A DNA stretch of 52,779 nt from Planctomycetota bacterium (lineage in GTDB: Bacteria; Planctomycetota; Planctomycetia; Isosphaerales; Isosphaeraceae), in contig JAQGHR010000142.1 of assembly GCA_028291545.1 (NCBI GenBank), positions 1 to 52,779 on the forward strand. The letters run 5' to 3'. The position numbers and the translations under genes were made by a program. Shown piece by piece: positions 1 through 12,044 of the stretch (within the stretch, counting starts at the first letter, position 1; each line of letters starts with the position of its first letter). The notes beneath the pieces were generated by a model. That model made no database searches. It saw only the letters and a list, made by a program, of their open reading frames with translations, and was not told the origin of the DNA.

Positions 1-199
1 CGCGGACGGGAGCCGGTTCGTGGAGCGGATGCTGACTGTGGTCGCGACCTGCCGGCAACAGGGACGCAATGTGCTGGATTACTTGAGCAGGTGTTTTGAC
101 GCAGGCCATCGTGGCCAAGCGACCCCCGCACTTCTGCCGGTCTCTATGACTGAAATCGAAGCCGCGTAGGTCCACCTCTCCCACCCTGTGAACGGCTAC
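1..199 (+). mobile_element. Right end of an IS66-family insertion sequence
   Basis: The first 169 bases encode the C-terminus of an IS66-type transposase. About 30 bases after its stop, the sequence reads TGTGAACGGCTAC and ends near base 199. Read inward, this gives a GTAGCCGTTCACA end, which resembles the GTA-starting terminal inverted repeats of IS66 elements. From base 200 on, the reading frame is that of a beta-helix protein repeat (GTN, then AAGTAALGN), so the element sits inside that gene. The left end and the duplicated target (about 8 bp in this family) lie outside the window. The exact boundary is inferred from where the protein repeat resumes. Confidence 0.72.
2..169 (+). CDS. IS66 family transposase, C-terminal fragment (runs off the window)
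   Basis: The frame is open from the window edge and ends with TAG at 167-169, giving 55 visible residues. It includes GSRFVERMLTVVATCRQQGR followed by NVLDYLSRCF, the conserved C-terminal tail of IS66 transposases (TnpC, DDE type), which normally lies after the last catalytic acidic residue. No catalytic residues are visible because the N-terminal part is outside the window. The product would catalyse transposition of its element. Whether the full copy is intact cannot be judged here. Confidence 0.85.
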   Translation, partial: ADGSRFVERMLTVVATCRQQGRNVLDYLSRCFDAGHRGQATPALLPVSMTEIEAA

Positions 200-249
200 T
201 CGGGACCAACGCGGCCGGCACGGCGGCGCTCGGCAACGTCGGGGCCGGC

Positions 250-3200
250 GTGGTCGTCCTCAGCGTCGCGCCCGCGCAGCCTGGCCCGTTCGGGCCAAGG
301 ATCATCGGCAACGTCATCTCCGGCAGCACGCCCAGCCCGTTTACCGGCGACACCGGCGAGGGCATCTCGCTGAGCGCCTCCGAGGCCTTCATTCTCGGCA
401 ACTGGATCGGGACCGACGCCTCGGGAACCAATCCCCTTGGCAACGCCGGCCCGGGCGTTTCCATCTTCTCCGGCCCGGGCAGCACAGTTGGCGGTGTGAA
501 CACCGGCGACGGCAACGTGATCGCGTTCAACGGCGGGGCAGGCGTGGAAGTCGTCGGGAACTTCACGACCAACAATGCCATCCTCTCGAACTCGATCTTC
601 TCCAACAAGATCGGCATCGACCTCGGCGGCAACGGCGTTACGCCCAACACCCCCGGCGGACCCCACGCCGGGCCAAACACTCTCCAGAACACTCCCGTGA
701 TCGCCTCGGCCACCACCGACGGCTCGACGGTCAACGTCGCGGGCGTCCTCAACAGCACTCCGTCTTCGGCGTTCATGGTCCAGTTCTTCGCCGACAACGG
801 CGACGCGTCCGGACTGGCCGAGGGCCGCGTCTTCCTCGGCCAGAGAGCCGTCACGACCGACGCCAGCGGCAACGCCTCGTTCAACTTCACCCTGGCCTTC
901 TCCGGCATCACCTCCGTCTCTGCCATCACTGCCACCGCCACCGACTCGAACGGCAACACGTCCGAGTTCTCGCTCGACACCGTCGTTCGAAGCAAGGGAG
1001 ATTCCGGCTTCGGATCGTTGCGACAGGCGATCCTGAACGCTAATGCGATTGGCAATGTCCCGGCGACGATCAACTTCAATATCCTCAGCCGTGGCGGCGC
1101 CATTCAACTGATACCCAGCACCGCTCTGCCGACCATCACATCTCCCGTTTTCATTGACGGATACAGCCAACCCGGGTCGAAGCCAAACGATCTTGGGTTC
1201 GGCGACAATGCCCAACTCATCGTCATCCTTGAGGGCAATAATGCGGGGGCGAACGCCAACGGTCTTACCATTGCCGCGGACTCGGTGACGATCAGGGGCC
1301 TTTCCATCACCGGGTTCCAGCAGAACGCGATCGTCGCCGACGATCACCGGAACCTGCGGATCTCCGGCAATTTCCTGGGCGTCCTCCCCTTCCCGTTCGC
1401 CTCCCAATCGAATGACAATCACCAAAGCGGCATCGCCTTCCACGGAGTGACGAACTCGACCATCGGCGGCCCGGCCGCGGCCGACCGCAATGTGATTTCC
1501 GGCAATCAGGGATACGGTGTTTTCCTGGGACCAGGCTCGCTTTCACCGGCGAACGGGTCGGATTTCAACCTGATCGCGAACAACAATATTGGTACACCGA
1601 TCAATGCCTCGAAGGGGAACAGCCTGTCGGGAATCTTGCTGAGTTCGTCATCGAACAACACGATTGGCGGGACCGCATTCGCGGCCAGAAACGTCATCGG
1701 TGGAAACCTGCTGGACGGCATTGCCGTTCGAGGTCCCGCCGCGACCGGCAACCTGATCCTGACCAACGCGATTGGCTTCGACGGATTCTCCGCGATTTCC
1801 AACGGCGGAGACGCGATCAGCATCGTCGATGCCTTGATGACGACCGGTGACTTCGCCGCAACCATCGGCGGCAACGTCCTCTCCGCCAATTCGGGCGGCG
1901 GCATTCGCCTCACACATTCCAGGGTCCTCGTTCAAGGCAACAGGATCGGCACAGACGTTGGAGGGCAGTCCGCGGCAGGAAACGCCTCCTTCGGCATCCT
2001 GCTGAGCAACGACCAGGGCAGCCTGATCGGAGGGACGAGCGCGGACCTGGCCAACACGATCGCCAACAACGGACAAGGCCGGTTGGGCGACGGCGGAATC
2101 GTGGAGCTTGGAACTCCCGCGGCCACGTTCCGTGAGAACTTGATCTTCGCGAACACCCCACTCGGCATCGACCTCGGCGGCGACGGTGTGACGCCGAACA
2201 AGCCCCCGACCTCGATCAATGACCCCAACCGCTTCCCCAACTACCCTGTCGTCGCGAGAGCGATCACCGACGGTCAACTGACTCACGTCTCGGGTAGTTT
2301 CGACGGCACCGAGAGCGTACTCACCTTCGTCGATTTCTTCGTCTCCACGGCCGCCGACCGGTCTGGTTTCGGTCAAGGCCAGAGCTATCTCGGCTCGGTG
2401 AGCTTCACGACTGACGACAACGGCCATGCCGACTTTCTCTTCGACGTGCCGGCCCTCCCTCTCGGTCGGGTCATCACGACAACGGCCACCAGCTTCGCAA
2501 CCTCGGAATTCAGCCGCGCCGTGACCGTCACGGCGGGGACGGCCGTTCCTCAACTCAGTCTCACGATCGACGCCTCGCCGGACCCGGTTGCCGTCGGCGA
2601 TCTGCTCACTTACGTCGTCACGACGACGAACGACGGGACCGGAGACGCCACGAACATCGTCCTCGCCGACACGCTGCCCGGCGGGGTCGCGATCACCGAC
2701 GAGTCCGCCCTGGCCATCCGGGCTCAGGGCGGATCGATCGGGACGAACAGTTCGGGACGTGTTGTCGTCTCGTTGCCATTCGACCTGATAACCGTTGGTT
2801 CCATGAGGACGCTGACGATCCAGGCCAGACCGAGCCACAGCGGCGACCTCGTGAACGATGCCTCCGTGACATATGCGGTCGCCGGCAGTCCGGTGGTGCA
2901 GACGTCCTCGATCATCTCACAAGCGACCGCGACGCCTTTGCTGACCCTTTCCATGACCGCGACGCCCGAACCGGTACCCGTGGCCGATCTCCTGACCTAC
3001 ACGATCGTTGTCCGGAATGTCGGCACGGCCGACGCCAAGGGTGTCAACCTCTTCGACTTGCTGCCGCAGGTGGTCACGATCACCCAGGAATCCACCGACG
3101 CCATCTTCGCCATGGGTGGATCGGTCTTTCCGACCGGTAGCTTTCAGACCGGCATCCAGCTTGGATTCGGCACACTGGCCGCCGGCGCGTCGCGGACTCT

Positions 3201-5337
3201 GGTCTTTCAGGTAAGGCTGACCTCCGAGACGACGTTTACCAACACCGCCAGCGTCAGCAACTCGCCCGGTAGCACCTCGGCCTTGGCCTCCGCGACCAGC
3301 CACTCGATCTACACCTTCACCGTCCTGAACAACAACGACAGCGGCTTCGGCTCGATCCGACAGGCCATCCTCAACGCCAACACTCACCCAGGCGTCGACA
3401 CCATCGACTTCAAGCTCCCGAGCGATCAGCTCGCGATCCGTCCCATATCCCTGCTCCCCACGATCACCGATCCCACGATTCTCGATGCGACCACGCAACC
3501 AGGGTTCGCCGGTTCCCCGATCGTCGAATTGAACGGGTCGAAGCTCGCGTCGTCGCCCACGGCCCCGGTATTCGCCGGACTGACGGTCACGGCGCCGGGG
3601 ACAACGATCCGGGGGCTGATCATCGATGGCTGGGTGACCAATGGCATCGCTCTGCTCGGCGGGTCCGGCTCCAAGGTCGTCGGCTCGTCGATTCACGATA
3701 ACGGCGACTCGGGCATCTACGTCTCGCGTTCGTCGAACAACACGATCGGCGGGACGACCGCGGCCGACCGAGACGTGATTTCCGGTAATGCCTTCGTGGG
3801 TGTTCAAATCATCGACGGTTCCAGCCACAACCAGATCCTCGGCTCCTATATCGGCGTCGACGCCAGTGGATCGAGACCGTTCGGCAACGGGCTGGATGGC
3901 GTCATCCTGGCCGATTCGCCCGACAACACGATCGGCGGCACGGCACCGGGCGCGGGCAACGTGATCTCGGCCAACGGCGAGGCGAATGTTCAAGTCTACT
4001 CCGGTGGATCGATGGGGAATGCAATCGTCGGGAACCTGATCGGGACCGACTCCACGGGACAGCACGGCTTTTCCCAGAGCGCGACGGCCTCGCGTGGGGA
4101 GACCAACGTCGGCATCTTCCTGAATGCCGCCTCGCGGAACACGATCGCCGGAAACGTGATCTCGGGGGCCGAAGCGGGCGTCGAGGTTTACACCTCGTCG
4201 GCAACCTCGAACCTGATCATCAACAACCGCATCGGCACGGATCTCCTCGGCACCCGCGCTGTGCCGAATTCGATCGGCGTGCTACTTTACGGCTCGCCCG
4301 GAAACACGGTCGGCGGATTCGTGGGAGGGCAGGGAAACGTCATCTCGGGCAACGCTCTGGCCAACGTCCGCATCGAGGGTCAGACGGCATCGCGAAACTT
4401 GATCGCGGGCAACCTGATCGGCCTCGACATCTCCGGGATGACCGTCCTGGACTCCGCCATTGATGGGCTGTTCCTGAGCAACTCGCCCGGCAACACCATC
4501 GGCGGCGTGATCCCGGGCGCCGGCAACGTCATCGCGGGATATCAATCCGTCGGCATCCAGATCCTCGGGACGCCCGCCTCCAATAACCTGGTCGTAGGGA
4601 ACCTCATCGGCACGACCTCCGCCGGTGTGAAGGCCGGGAGCGGGCTGGACGGCATCGTCGTGACGGACTCGTCAGGAACCACAATCGGCGGCACCGCTTC
4701 CGGTTCCGGAAACATCGTGGTTGGAAACCAGGATGCGGGAATCGCAATCATCGGCAACGCGGCCACTGCAAATGTAGTTCAAGGCAATACCCTCCGCGGC
4801 AACGGCGTGAACGGGATCGAGGCCGAGCACCCCGAGAGTAACACGATCACGACGGCCGGCCCTGGCGTAAACAACGTGAATGGAAGCCTCGGCGGTGTCC
4901 AGACTGCGTCCCGGCTCGGGCCTCATGTGCTCTCCCTCGTCACTCGGGGCAGCGGCTCCAGCGTCGTCTTGTCCTTCAGTAGCCCTCTCGACCCGGGTCA
5001 TGCCGGGGACACGCGCGGTTATCGTGTCGACGTGCTGAACGCCCGAGGTCGACGGGTCGGAATCGCCACCATCCATTCCGCCGTCTACGACGACAGAGCG
5101 ATGACCGTCGTGTTGACTTTTGCCTCTCCCAGGCCAATTTCCGGCTCGTATCGCGTCGTCGTGCTCGGCCACGGAAAGCATGCCATCACCGATACGGTGG
5201 GCCATCGTCTGGCCGGCAATTCACGGGGAAAGTCGGGAACCGACTATACGGGCCATTTCGGCGCAGCCAGGGCCGCGGTATCCTCACATCCCAACGGACC
5301 AGCGTTCCATTTCCACCGCCGGGCGCTCGGCACGTGA
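250..5337 (+). CDS. Giant exported beta-helix / DUF11 protein, 5' end lost to the IS66 insertion
   Basis: At least 1,695 residues. The GTG at 250 is only the first possible start. In-frame codons upstream to about base 200 still encode the family repeat (GTNAAGTAALGN), so the gene is cut at its 5' end and has lost its export signal. Residues 1-250 are parallel beta-helix repeats (NxIGTDxSG and NTIGGT motifs). Around 251-262 and again near 1030 is a GFGSLRQAILNAN-type motif that opens further helix blocks. Residues about 773-897 and 895-1017 are two DUF11 domains (DPVAVGDLLTY, DTLPGG). The helix continues to about 1540, and 1558-1695 is an Ig-like C-terminal domain. Such proteins are cell-surface or secreted in planctomycetes and their substrate is unknown. 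This copy is probably non-functional unless an outside promoter and start rescue it. Confidence 0.8.
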   Translation: MVVLSVAPAQPGPFGPRIIGNVISGSTPSPFTGDTGEGISLSASEAFILGNWIGTDASGTNPLGNAGPGVSIFSGPGSTVGGVNTGDGNVIAFNGGAGVEVVGNFTTNNAILSNSIFSNKIGIDLGGNGVTPNTPGGPHAGPNTLQNTPVIASATTDGSTVNVAGVLNSTPSSAFMVQFFADNGDASGLAEGRVFLGQRAVTTDASGNASFNFTLAFSGITSVSAITATATDSNGNTSEFSLDTVVRSKGDSGFGSLRQAILNANAIGNVPATINFNILSRGGAIQLIPSTALPTITSPVFIDGYSQPGSKPNDLGFGDNAQLIVILEGNNAGANANGLTIAADSVTIRGLSITGFQQNAIVADDHRNLRISGNFLGVLPFPFASQSNDNHQSGIAFHGVTNSTIGGPAAADRNVISGNQGYGVFLGPGSLSPANGSDFNLIANNNIGTPINASKGNSLSGILLSSSSNNTIGGTAFAARNVIGGNLLDGIAVRGPAATGNLILTNAIGFDGFSAISNGGDAISIVDALMTTGDFAATIGGNVLSANSGGGIRLTHSRVLVQGNRIGTDVGGQSAAGNASFGILLSNDQGSLIGGTSADLANTIANNGQGRLGDGGIVELGTPAATFRENLIFANTPLGIDLGGDGVTPNKPPTSINDPNRFPNYPVVARAITDGQLTHVSGSFDGTESVLTFVDFFVSTAADRSGFGQGQSYLGSVSFTTDDNGHADFLFDVPALPLGRVITTTATSFATSEFSRAVTVTAGTAVPQLSLTIDASPDPVAVGDLLTYVVTTTNDGTGDATNIVLADTLPGGVAITDESALAIRAQGGSIGTNSSGRVVVSLPFDLITVGSMRTLTIQARPSHSGDLVNDASVTYAVAGSPVVQTSSIISQATATPLLTLSMTATPEPVPVADLLTYTIVVRNVGTADAKGVNLFDLLPQVVTITQESTDAIFAMGGSVFPTGSFQTGIQLGFGTLAAGASRTLVFQVRLTSETTFTNTASVSNSPGSTSALASATSHSIYTFTVLNNNDSGFGSIRQAILNANTHPGVDTIDFKLPSDQLAIRPISLLPTITDPTILDATTQPGFAGSPIVELNGSKLASSPTAPVFAGLTVTAPGTTIRGLIIDGWVTNGIALLGGSGSKVVGSSIHDNGDSGIYVSRSSNNTIGGTTAADRDVISGNAFVGVQIIDGSSHNQILGSYIGVDASGSRPFGNGLDGVILADSPDNTIGGTAPGAGNVISANGEANVQVYSGGSMGNAIVGNLIGTDSTGQHGFSQSATASRGETNVGIFLNAASRNTIAGNVISGAEAGVEVYTSSATSNLIINNRIGTDLLGTRAVPNSIGVLLYGSPGNTVGGFVGGQGNVISGNALANVRIEGQTASRNLIAGNLIGLDISGMTVLDSAIDGLFLSNSPGNTIGGVIPGAGNVIAGYQSVGIQILGTPASNNLVVGNLIGTTSAGVKAGSGLDGIVVTDSSGTTIGGTASGSGNIVVGNQDAGIAIIGNAATANVVQGNTLRGNGVNGIEAEHPESNTITTAGPGVNNVNGSLGGVQTASRLGPHVLSLVTRGSGSSVVLSFSSPLDPGHAGDTRGYRVDVLNARGRRVGIATIHSAVYDDRAMTVVLTFASPRPISGSYRVVVLGHGKHAITDTVGHRLAGNSRGKSGTDYTGHFGAARAAVSSHPNGPAFHFHRRALGT

Positions 5338-5383
5338 GCGTCCTCCGCCTGAAGCGTGTTCTGAGATCGAGGAATCCGATCCG

Positions 5384-6262
5384 ATGTCTTCGCCCAACAT
5401 GGAACCCGACCCGCCGACGTCGGCGGTTGACGTCCCCCCAGTCAAGACGTCGCCGACGCGACGACGTCGGATGATCCGGGCGTTGAAAGTCCTGGGCGTT
5501 GTGCTTGTCCTCTGGCTAATCTCAGCCTACGTCCTGTTGCCCGCCTTGTGGCGGCACTATGAGCACCACCCGAAACTTGCCTTGGCACCGAAAACCACCC
5601 TCACATCGCAAGGCATCCCGGGCGATCCGCTCAACGTTGGACTGATCGCGACCGAGGAAGATGTCGTCCATTCGATGCTCTTGGCCGGCTGGAGTCCCGC
5701 GGACCCGATCACACTTCGCAGCAGCCTGCGGATCGCCACCAGCGTGATCTTCAAGAGGCCCGACGTGAACGCACCCGTGAGCAACCTCTTCCTCTTCGGT
5801 CGCAAACAAGACCTGGCCTTCGAAAAGCCGGTCGGGAACAACGCGCGCCGCCGTCATCACGTCCGGTTCTGGAAGTCGGCCGAACTCGGCAGCCAGAATG
5901 TGCCCCTCTTCCTGGGCTCGGCCACGTTCGACGTGAGTGTCGGACTCAGCCACGACACGGGCCAGATCACGCATCACATCTCACCCGATATCGACGCGCA
6001 ACGAAATGAACTGATCGCGGACCTGGTCCATGCCGGCCGGGTCGCCAAGCTCTACCAGGTCACGGGAGTCGGCGCGACCATGTTCGGGCGGAACGGCGAG
6101 GGCGATCGCTACTTCACCGACGGCGAGCTGACCGTCGGCGTCCTCGCCGTCGGCGCGAGTGGGGTCGAGACGCCAGAGCGGCTCGCCAATCCCCCCCTGG
6201 TGCGCGGAAAGGATCAGCTCTGGGCGGCAATCAAGCCGTTCCTGAGCGCGTCGAGCCCCTGA
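5384..6262 (+). CDS. LssY C-terminal domain membrane protein
   Basis: 292 residues from the ATG at 5384; longer in-frame starts reach back into the preceding gene and were not used. A proline-rich, basic N-terminus (TRRRR at 25-29) leads into one membrane helix at about 32-54. The rest matches the LssY C-terminal domain: GDPLNVGLIATEEDVVHSML, a WSPADPITLRSSLRIA stretch, PVSNLFLFGRKQDLAFEKPV and RRRHHVRFW. In other proteins this domain follows a PAP2 phosphatase or DedA-like part; here it stands alone behind one anchor. Its biochemical role is not established. The gene follows the beta-helix gene by 46 bases on the same strand and converges on the aldolase gene with a 9-base gap. Confidence 0.82.
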   Translation: MSSPNMEPDPPTSAVDVPPVKTSPTRRRRMIRALKVLGVVLVLWLISAYVLLPALWRHYEHHPKLALAPKTTLTSQGIPGDPLNVGLIATEEDVVHSMLLAGWSPADPITLRSSLRIATSVIFKRPDVNAPVSNLFLFGRKQDLAFEKPVGNNARRRHHVRFWKSAELGSQNVPLFLGSATFDVSVGLSHDTGQITHHISPDIDAQRNELIADLVHAGRVAKLYQVTGVGATMFGRNGEGDRYFTDGELTVGVLAVGASGVETPERLANPPLVRGKDQLWAAIKPFLSASSP

Positions 6263-6271
6263 TGAGCCTAC

Positions 6272-7567
6272 TCACGTATCTTTCAGGAAAGCCTCGGTCA
6301 ACTCCTCAATGGCCCCTGAAGACATCGGCACCATCGCGCCGAGTGGACGGCTGTTGATCATCGCCTCGGCGGTGGACTCGAGGACTTCGAGCCTGTCGAA
6401 TGCGTCCAGGACGTTGCTGCCGCAGACTTGAACCCCGTCGTTCTCCAGGATCACGACCGGCGATCTGTTCGAGGTTTGCCCGGCGAGCTCGCGACCGTCG
6501 CCGAACTGGAGACCGTAGGGGACGCGCTGGACGTCACGGAGGAAGATGTAACTTTCGGGAATGGTCCGCGGGTCGAGGGTCACGTCGGTGACGCTGAATG
6601 CGGTCGCATTGACCGGGTAGGCGGTGACGACCGCACCAACCCGCGGGTGAGCCTGGTAGATGGCTCGATGATTGACCGCGGACGTGCTCGGCACACCCCC
6701 GGGCTCGGGGAGGCCTTTGCAAACCCGGACGAGATCCTGCACGTCCAGCGCGCTTCGATCAACCCGGTGGGGAGTAATCAGGAAATCATCGTCTGCTAGT
6801 CGGGCCGAGAAGGCGCCTTGCGTGCTGATCATCATGCGCTGGCGATAACTGCGGCGAACGAACTCGCAGAGTTGCCGCCTCTGCTCCTTCTCGTCGCTGG
6901 AGATCGGCCCGGATGGGGCGAGGACCGACGATGTCGCCGCGACCCGAGACCGATCGGCGTCCGCATCGGACAGATAACGTACCTTGCCGAGCAGTCCGGC
7001 CTTGATGATTGTCTTGGCGCAGAATTCCAGGGTCTCGAACCGCTCGAATGCCTCCTGAAGGCTCGCCCCGCCGGTCACCACGCCGTGGTTCTCCAAGACG
7101 ACGCAATCGAACCCGCTCGCGAACGTCCCGGCGATGTTTTTCCCGAGAGTCTCGCTCCCCGGAAGGGCGTACGGGGCGAAGCCCACGGTTCCGCAGACGC
7201 GCCGGGCCGTCGGCAGGAGCCGGGTGTCGGGAACACGTCGACAAATACTGAAGGCGACGAGAGCAACCGGATGGGCGTGGACGATGGCCCGGACGTCGGG
7301 CCTCGCGGCGTAGATCGCGCGATGAAACGGAAGCTCCGATGAGGGCCGATGGGGTCCTTCGACGGTTCCATCGACACCGACGCGAGCGATATCACCTCGC
7401 GTCAGGCTCCCCTTGTCGACTCGGGCCGGGGTGATCCAGACGGTGCCGTCGTCCTCGCGAACCGAGATGTTGCCGCCGGACGTTGTGGTCATGCGGTAGC
7501 GATAGACCCGCTCCATGACCCGCATGATCTCGTCGCGGGGGTGGGCGAGATCGGCTTGTCGGGACAT
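6272..7567 (-). CDS. Tandem class II aldolase/adducin-domain protein, second domain degenerate
   Basis: 431 residues from the ATG at 7567. A longer frame to 7912 was rejected because it overlaps the DUF1501 gene and is not family-like. Domain 1 (about 10-200) is a normal zinc-dependent class II aldolase of the fuculose-phosphate aldolase type: SGGNIS at 30-35, catalytic Glu78 in SSE, zinc ligands His97 and His99 in VHAHP, and His161 in ENHG. Domain 2 (about 225-431) has the same fold signature (TPHRVDRSAL, HRAIYQAHP, ENDG) but the ligands are replaced by Thr315, Tyr317 and Asp377, and the Glu by Ser296. Only domain 1 should catalyse aldol cleavage of a sugar phosphate; domain 2 is probably structural or regulatory. 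The gene lies 38 bases after the DUF1501 gene, probably in one operon. Confidence 0.88.
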   Translation of the reverse strand: MSRQADLAHPRDEIMRVMERVYRYRMTTTSGGNISVREDDGTVWITPARVDKGSLTRGDIARVGVDGTVEGPHRPSSELPFHRAIYAARPDVRAIVHAHPVALVAFSICRRVPDTRLLPTARRVCGTVGFAPYALPGSETLGKNIAGTFASGFDCVVLENHGVVTGGASLQEAFERFETLEFCAKTIIKAGLLGKVRYLSDADADRSRVAATSSVLAPSGPISSDEKEQRRQLCEFVRRSYRQRMMISTQGAFSARLADDDFLITPHRVDRSALDVQDLVRVCKGLPEPGGVPSTSAVNHRAIYQAHPRVGAVVTAYPVNATAFSVTDVTLDPRTIPESYIFLRDVQRVPYGLQFGDGRELAGQTSNRSPVVILENDGVQVCGSNVLDAFDRLEVLESTAEAMINSRPLGAMVPMSSGAIEELTEAFLKDT

Positions 7568-7605
7568 TTCCAAACTCCTCGGCCGTCGGTGGGGTCGCGA
7601 GTCGT

Positions 7606-9093
7606 CTAGGCCATGATTTGCTTGATCGGTTCCGCGCCTTCGACACCCACGAGCTTCTGATCCAGGCCATTGTAGAAGTAGCTCAGCCGCTCGGGATCGA
7701 GGCCAAGCTGATGGAGCACGGTGGCATGGAGATGCTTGACGTGGAATCGGTCCGAGATCGCCGCGCCGCCGATCTCGTCGGTCTCGCCCACGCTCACGCC
7801 GCCCTTGATGCCACCGCCGGCCATCCACATCGTGAACCCGTAGGCATTGTGGTCGCGGCCCGTGCCCTTGGCGTATTCGGCGGTCGGCTGGCGGCCGAAC
7901 TCCCCGCCCCAAACGACCAGCGTCTCGTCGAGGAGTCCTCGCCGTTTGAGATCCTTGAGCAATCCCGCGATCGGCTTGTCGGTCCGACCGGCGTGGTACG
8001 TGTGATTCTGCTCGAGGTCCCCGTGGGCATCCCAGTTGCTGTCGTTGTGGGCGCCGCCGGCGTAGAGTTGCACGAACCGGACACCTCGCTCGACAAGCCT
8101 TCGCGCGAGCAAGCAGCGGCGACCAAAGTCTCGCGTCTTGTCCTCATCAAGGCCGTATAGCGATTGCGTTTCCGGCGACTCACTCGCCAGATCCACCGCC
8201 TCGGGCGCATGCCTCTGCATGGAGAAGGCCATCTCGTAGCTGGCGATCCTGGCCGCCAGATTGGAGTTGTCGGGGCGCGTCGCGTGGTGGTCGGCGTTGT
8301 AGGCGTTCAGGGTATCGATCAGGCGGCGTTGCGCCTCCTCGGACATCGCCTCGGGCCGCTTGAGGTCCAGTACCGGCACACCGGCAGAGCGGAGGATCGT
8401 CCCCTGGTAGGACGCGGGCATGTAGCCGCTCGACCAGTTCTTCGCGCCGCTGATAGGGCCGCCGGTGGGATCGAGCATCACGACGAACCCGGGGAGGTTC
8501 TCATTCTCGCTGCCCAATCCGTAATTCGCCCAGGCACCCAGGCACGGGCTACCGGAGAGGATTTTCCCCGTATTCATCTGAAGCATGGCCGAGCCGTGGA
8601 TCGGCGAGTCGGCGGTCATCGAGTGGAGGAACGCGATATCGTCTACGCAGGTCGCGAGGTTCGGGAACAGGTCGCTGACCATCTTGCCGCACTGGCCGTA
8701 GGGCTTGAACTTCCACTTCGGGCCGACGACGCGCCCCTCGTTCTTCTTGCCGCCCCGGCCGAAGGTCTTGACCGCGATCGTCTTGCCGTCCAGCTCGTAA
8801 AGCTTGGGCTTGTAATCGAACGTGTCCATGTGGCTCGGTCCGCCGTACATGAACAGGAAGATCACGCTCTTGGCCTTGGCCGCAAATTGCGGGAGCTTCG
8901 GCGCGAGAGGATTCGCCGATCTCGTCACGGCATCCGCCGCCCTGGCCGTTCCTCCGAAGAACCGGTCCCGCGAGAGCAGGTCCACCAGTCCCAGGCCCGT
9001 GAATCCACCGCCGGCCTGCCACAGGAACTCGCGGCGGGTCCGGCCGCAAAACGAGCCTGCGGGGCGCTCTCCGCCGGATTGAGACTGCGTCAT
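7606..9093 (-). CDS. DUF1501 family protein with Tat signal (copy 1)
   Basis: 495 residues from the ATG at 9093; an upstream in-frame ATG at 9117 would overlap the previous gene's stop and add eight residues. The N-terminus has a twin-arginine motif (TRREFLW, Arg20-Arg21) and a hydrophobic stretch, so export by Tat is expected. DUF1501 hallmarks follow: KSVIFLFMYGGPSHMDTFDY, FPNLATCVDDIAFLHSM, WGGEFGRQPTAEYAKGTGRD and HATVLHQLGLDPERLSYFYNG. The fold is related to the alkaline phosphatase/sulfatase superfamily, but the activity of DUF1501 proteins is not known. It is the downstream partner of the PSD1 gene ending at 9114, the constant gene order in planctomycetes. Confidence 0.9.
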   Translation of the reverse strand: MTQSQSGGERPAGSFCGRTRREFLWQAGGGFTGLGLVDLLSRDRFFGGTARAADAVTRSANPLAPKLPQFAAKAKSVIFLFMYGGPSHMDTFDYKPKLYELDGKTIAVKTFGRGGKKNEGRVVGPKWKFKPYGQCGKMVSDLFPNLATCVDDIAFLHSMTADSPIHGSAMLQMNTGKILSGSPCLGAWANYGLGSENENLPGFVVMLDPTGGPISGAKNWSSGYMPASYQGTILRSAGVPVLDLKRPEAMSEEAQRRLIDTLNAYNADHHATRPDNSNLAARIASYEMAFSMQRHAPEAVDLASESPETQSLYGLDEDKTRDFGRRCLLARRLVERGVRFVQLYAGGAHNDSNWDAHGDLEQNHTYHAGRTDKPIAGLLKDLKRRGLLDETLVVWGGEFGRQPTAEYAKGTGRDHNAYGFTMWMAGGGIKGGVSVGETDEIGGAAISDRFHVKHLHATVLHQLGLDPERLSYFYNGLDQKLVGVEGAEPIKQIMA

Positions 9094-9113
9094 GAGATCA
9101 CCCGTCGAAGAGA

Positions 9114-12044
<2,931 letters not shown>

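Noticed and set aside
196..1443. A 415-codon minus-strand frame
   Set aside because: Opposite the beta-helix gene, with low-complexity Arg/Gly/Val/Asp composition and no recognisable family.
7568..7912. Longer start for the class II aldolase
   Set aside because: The extension overlaps the DUF1501 coding region and encodes no aldolase-like sequence.
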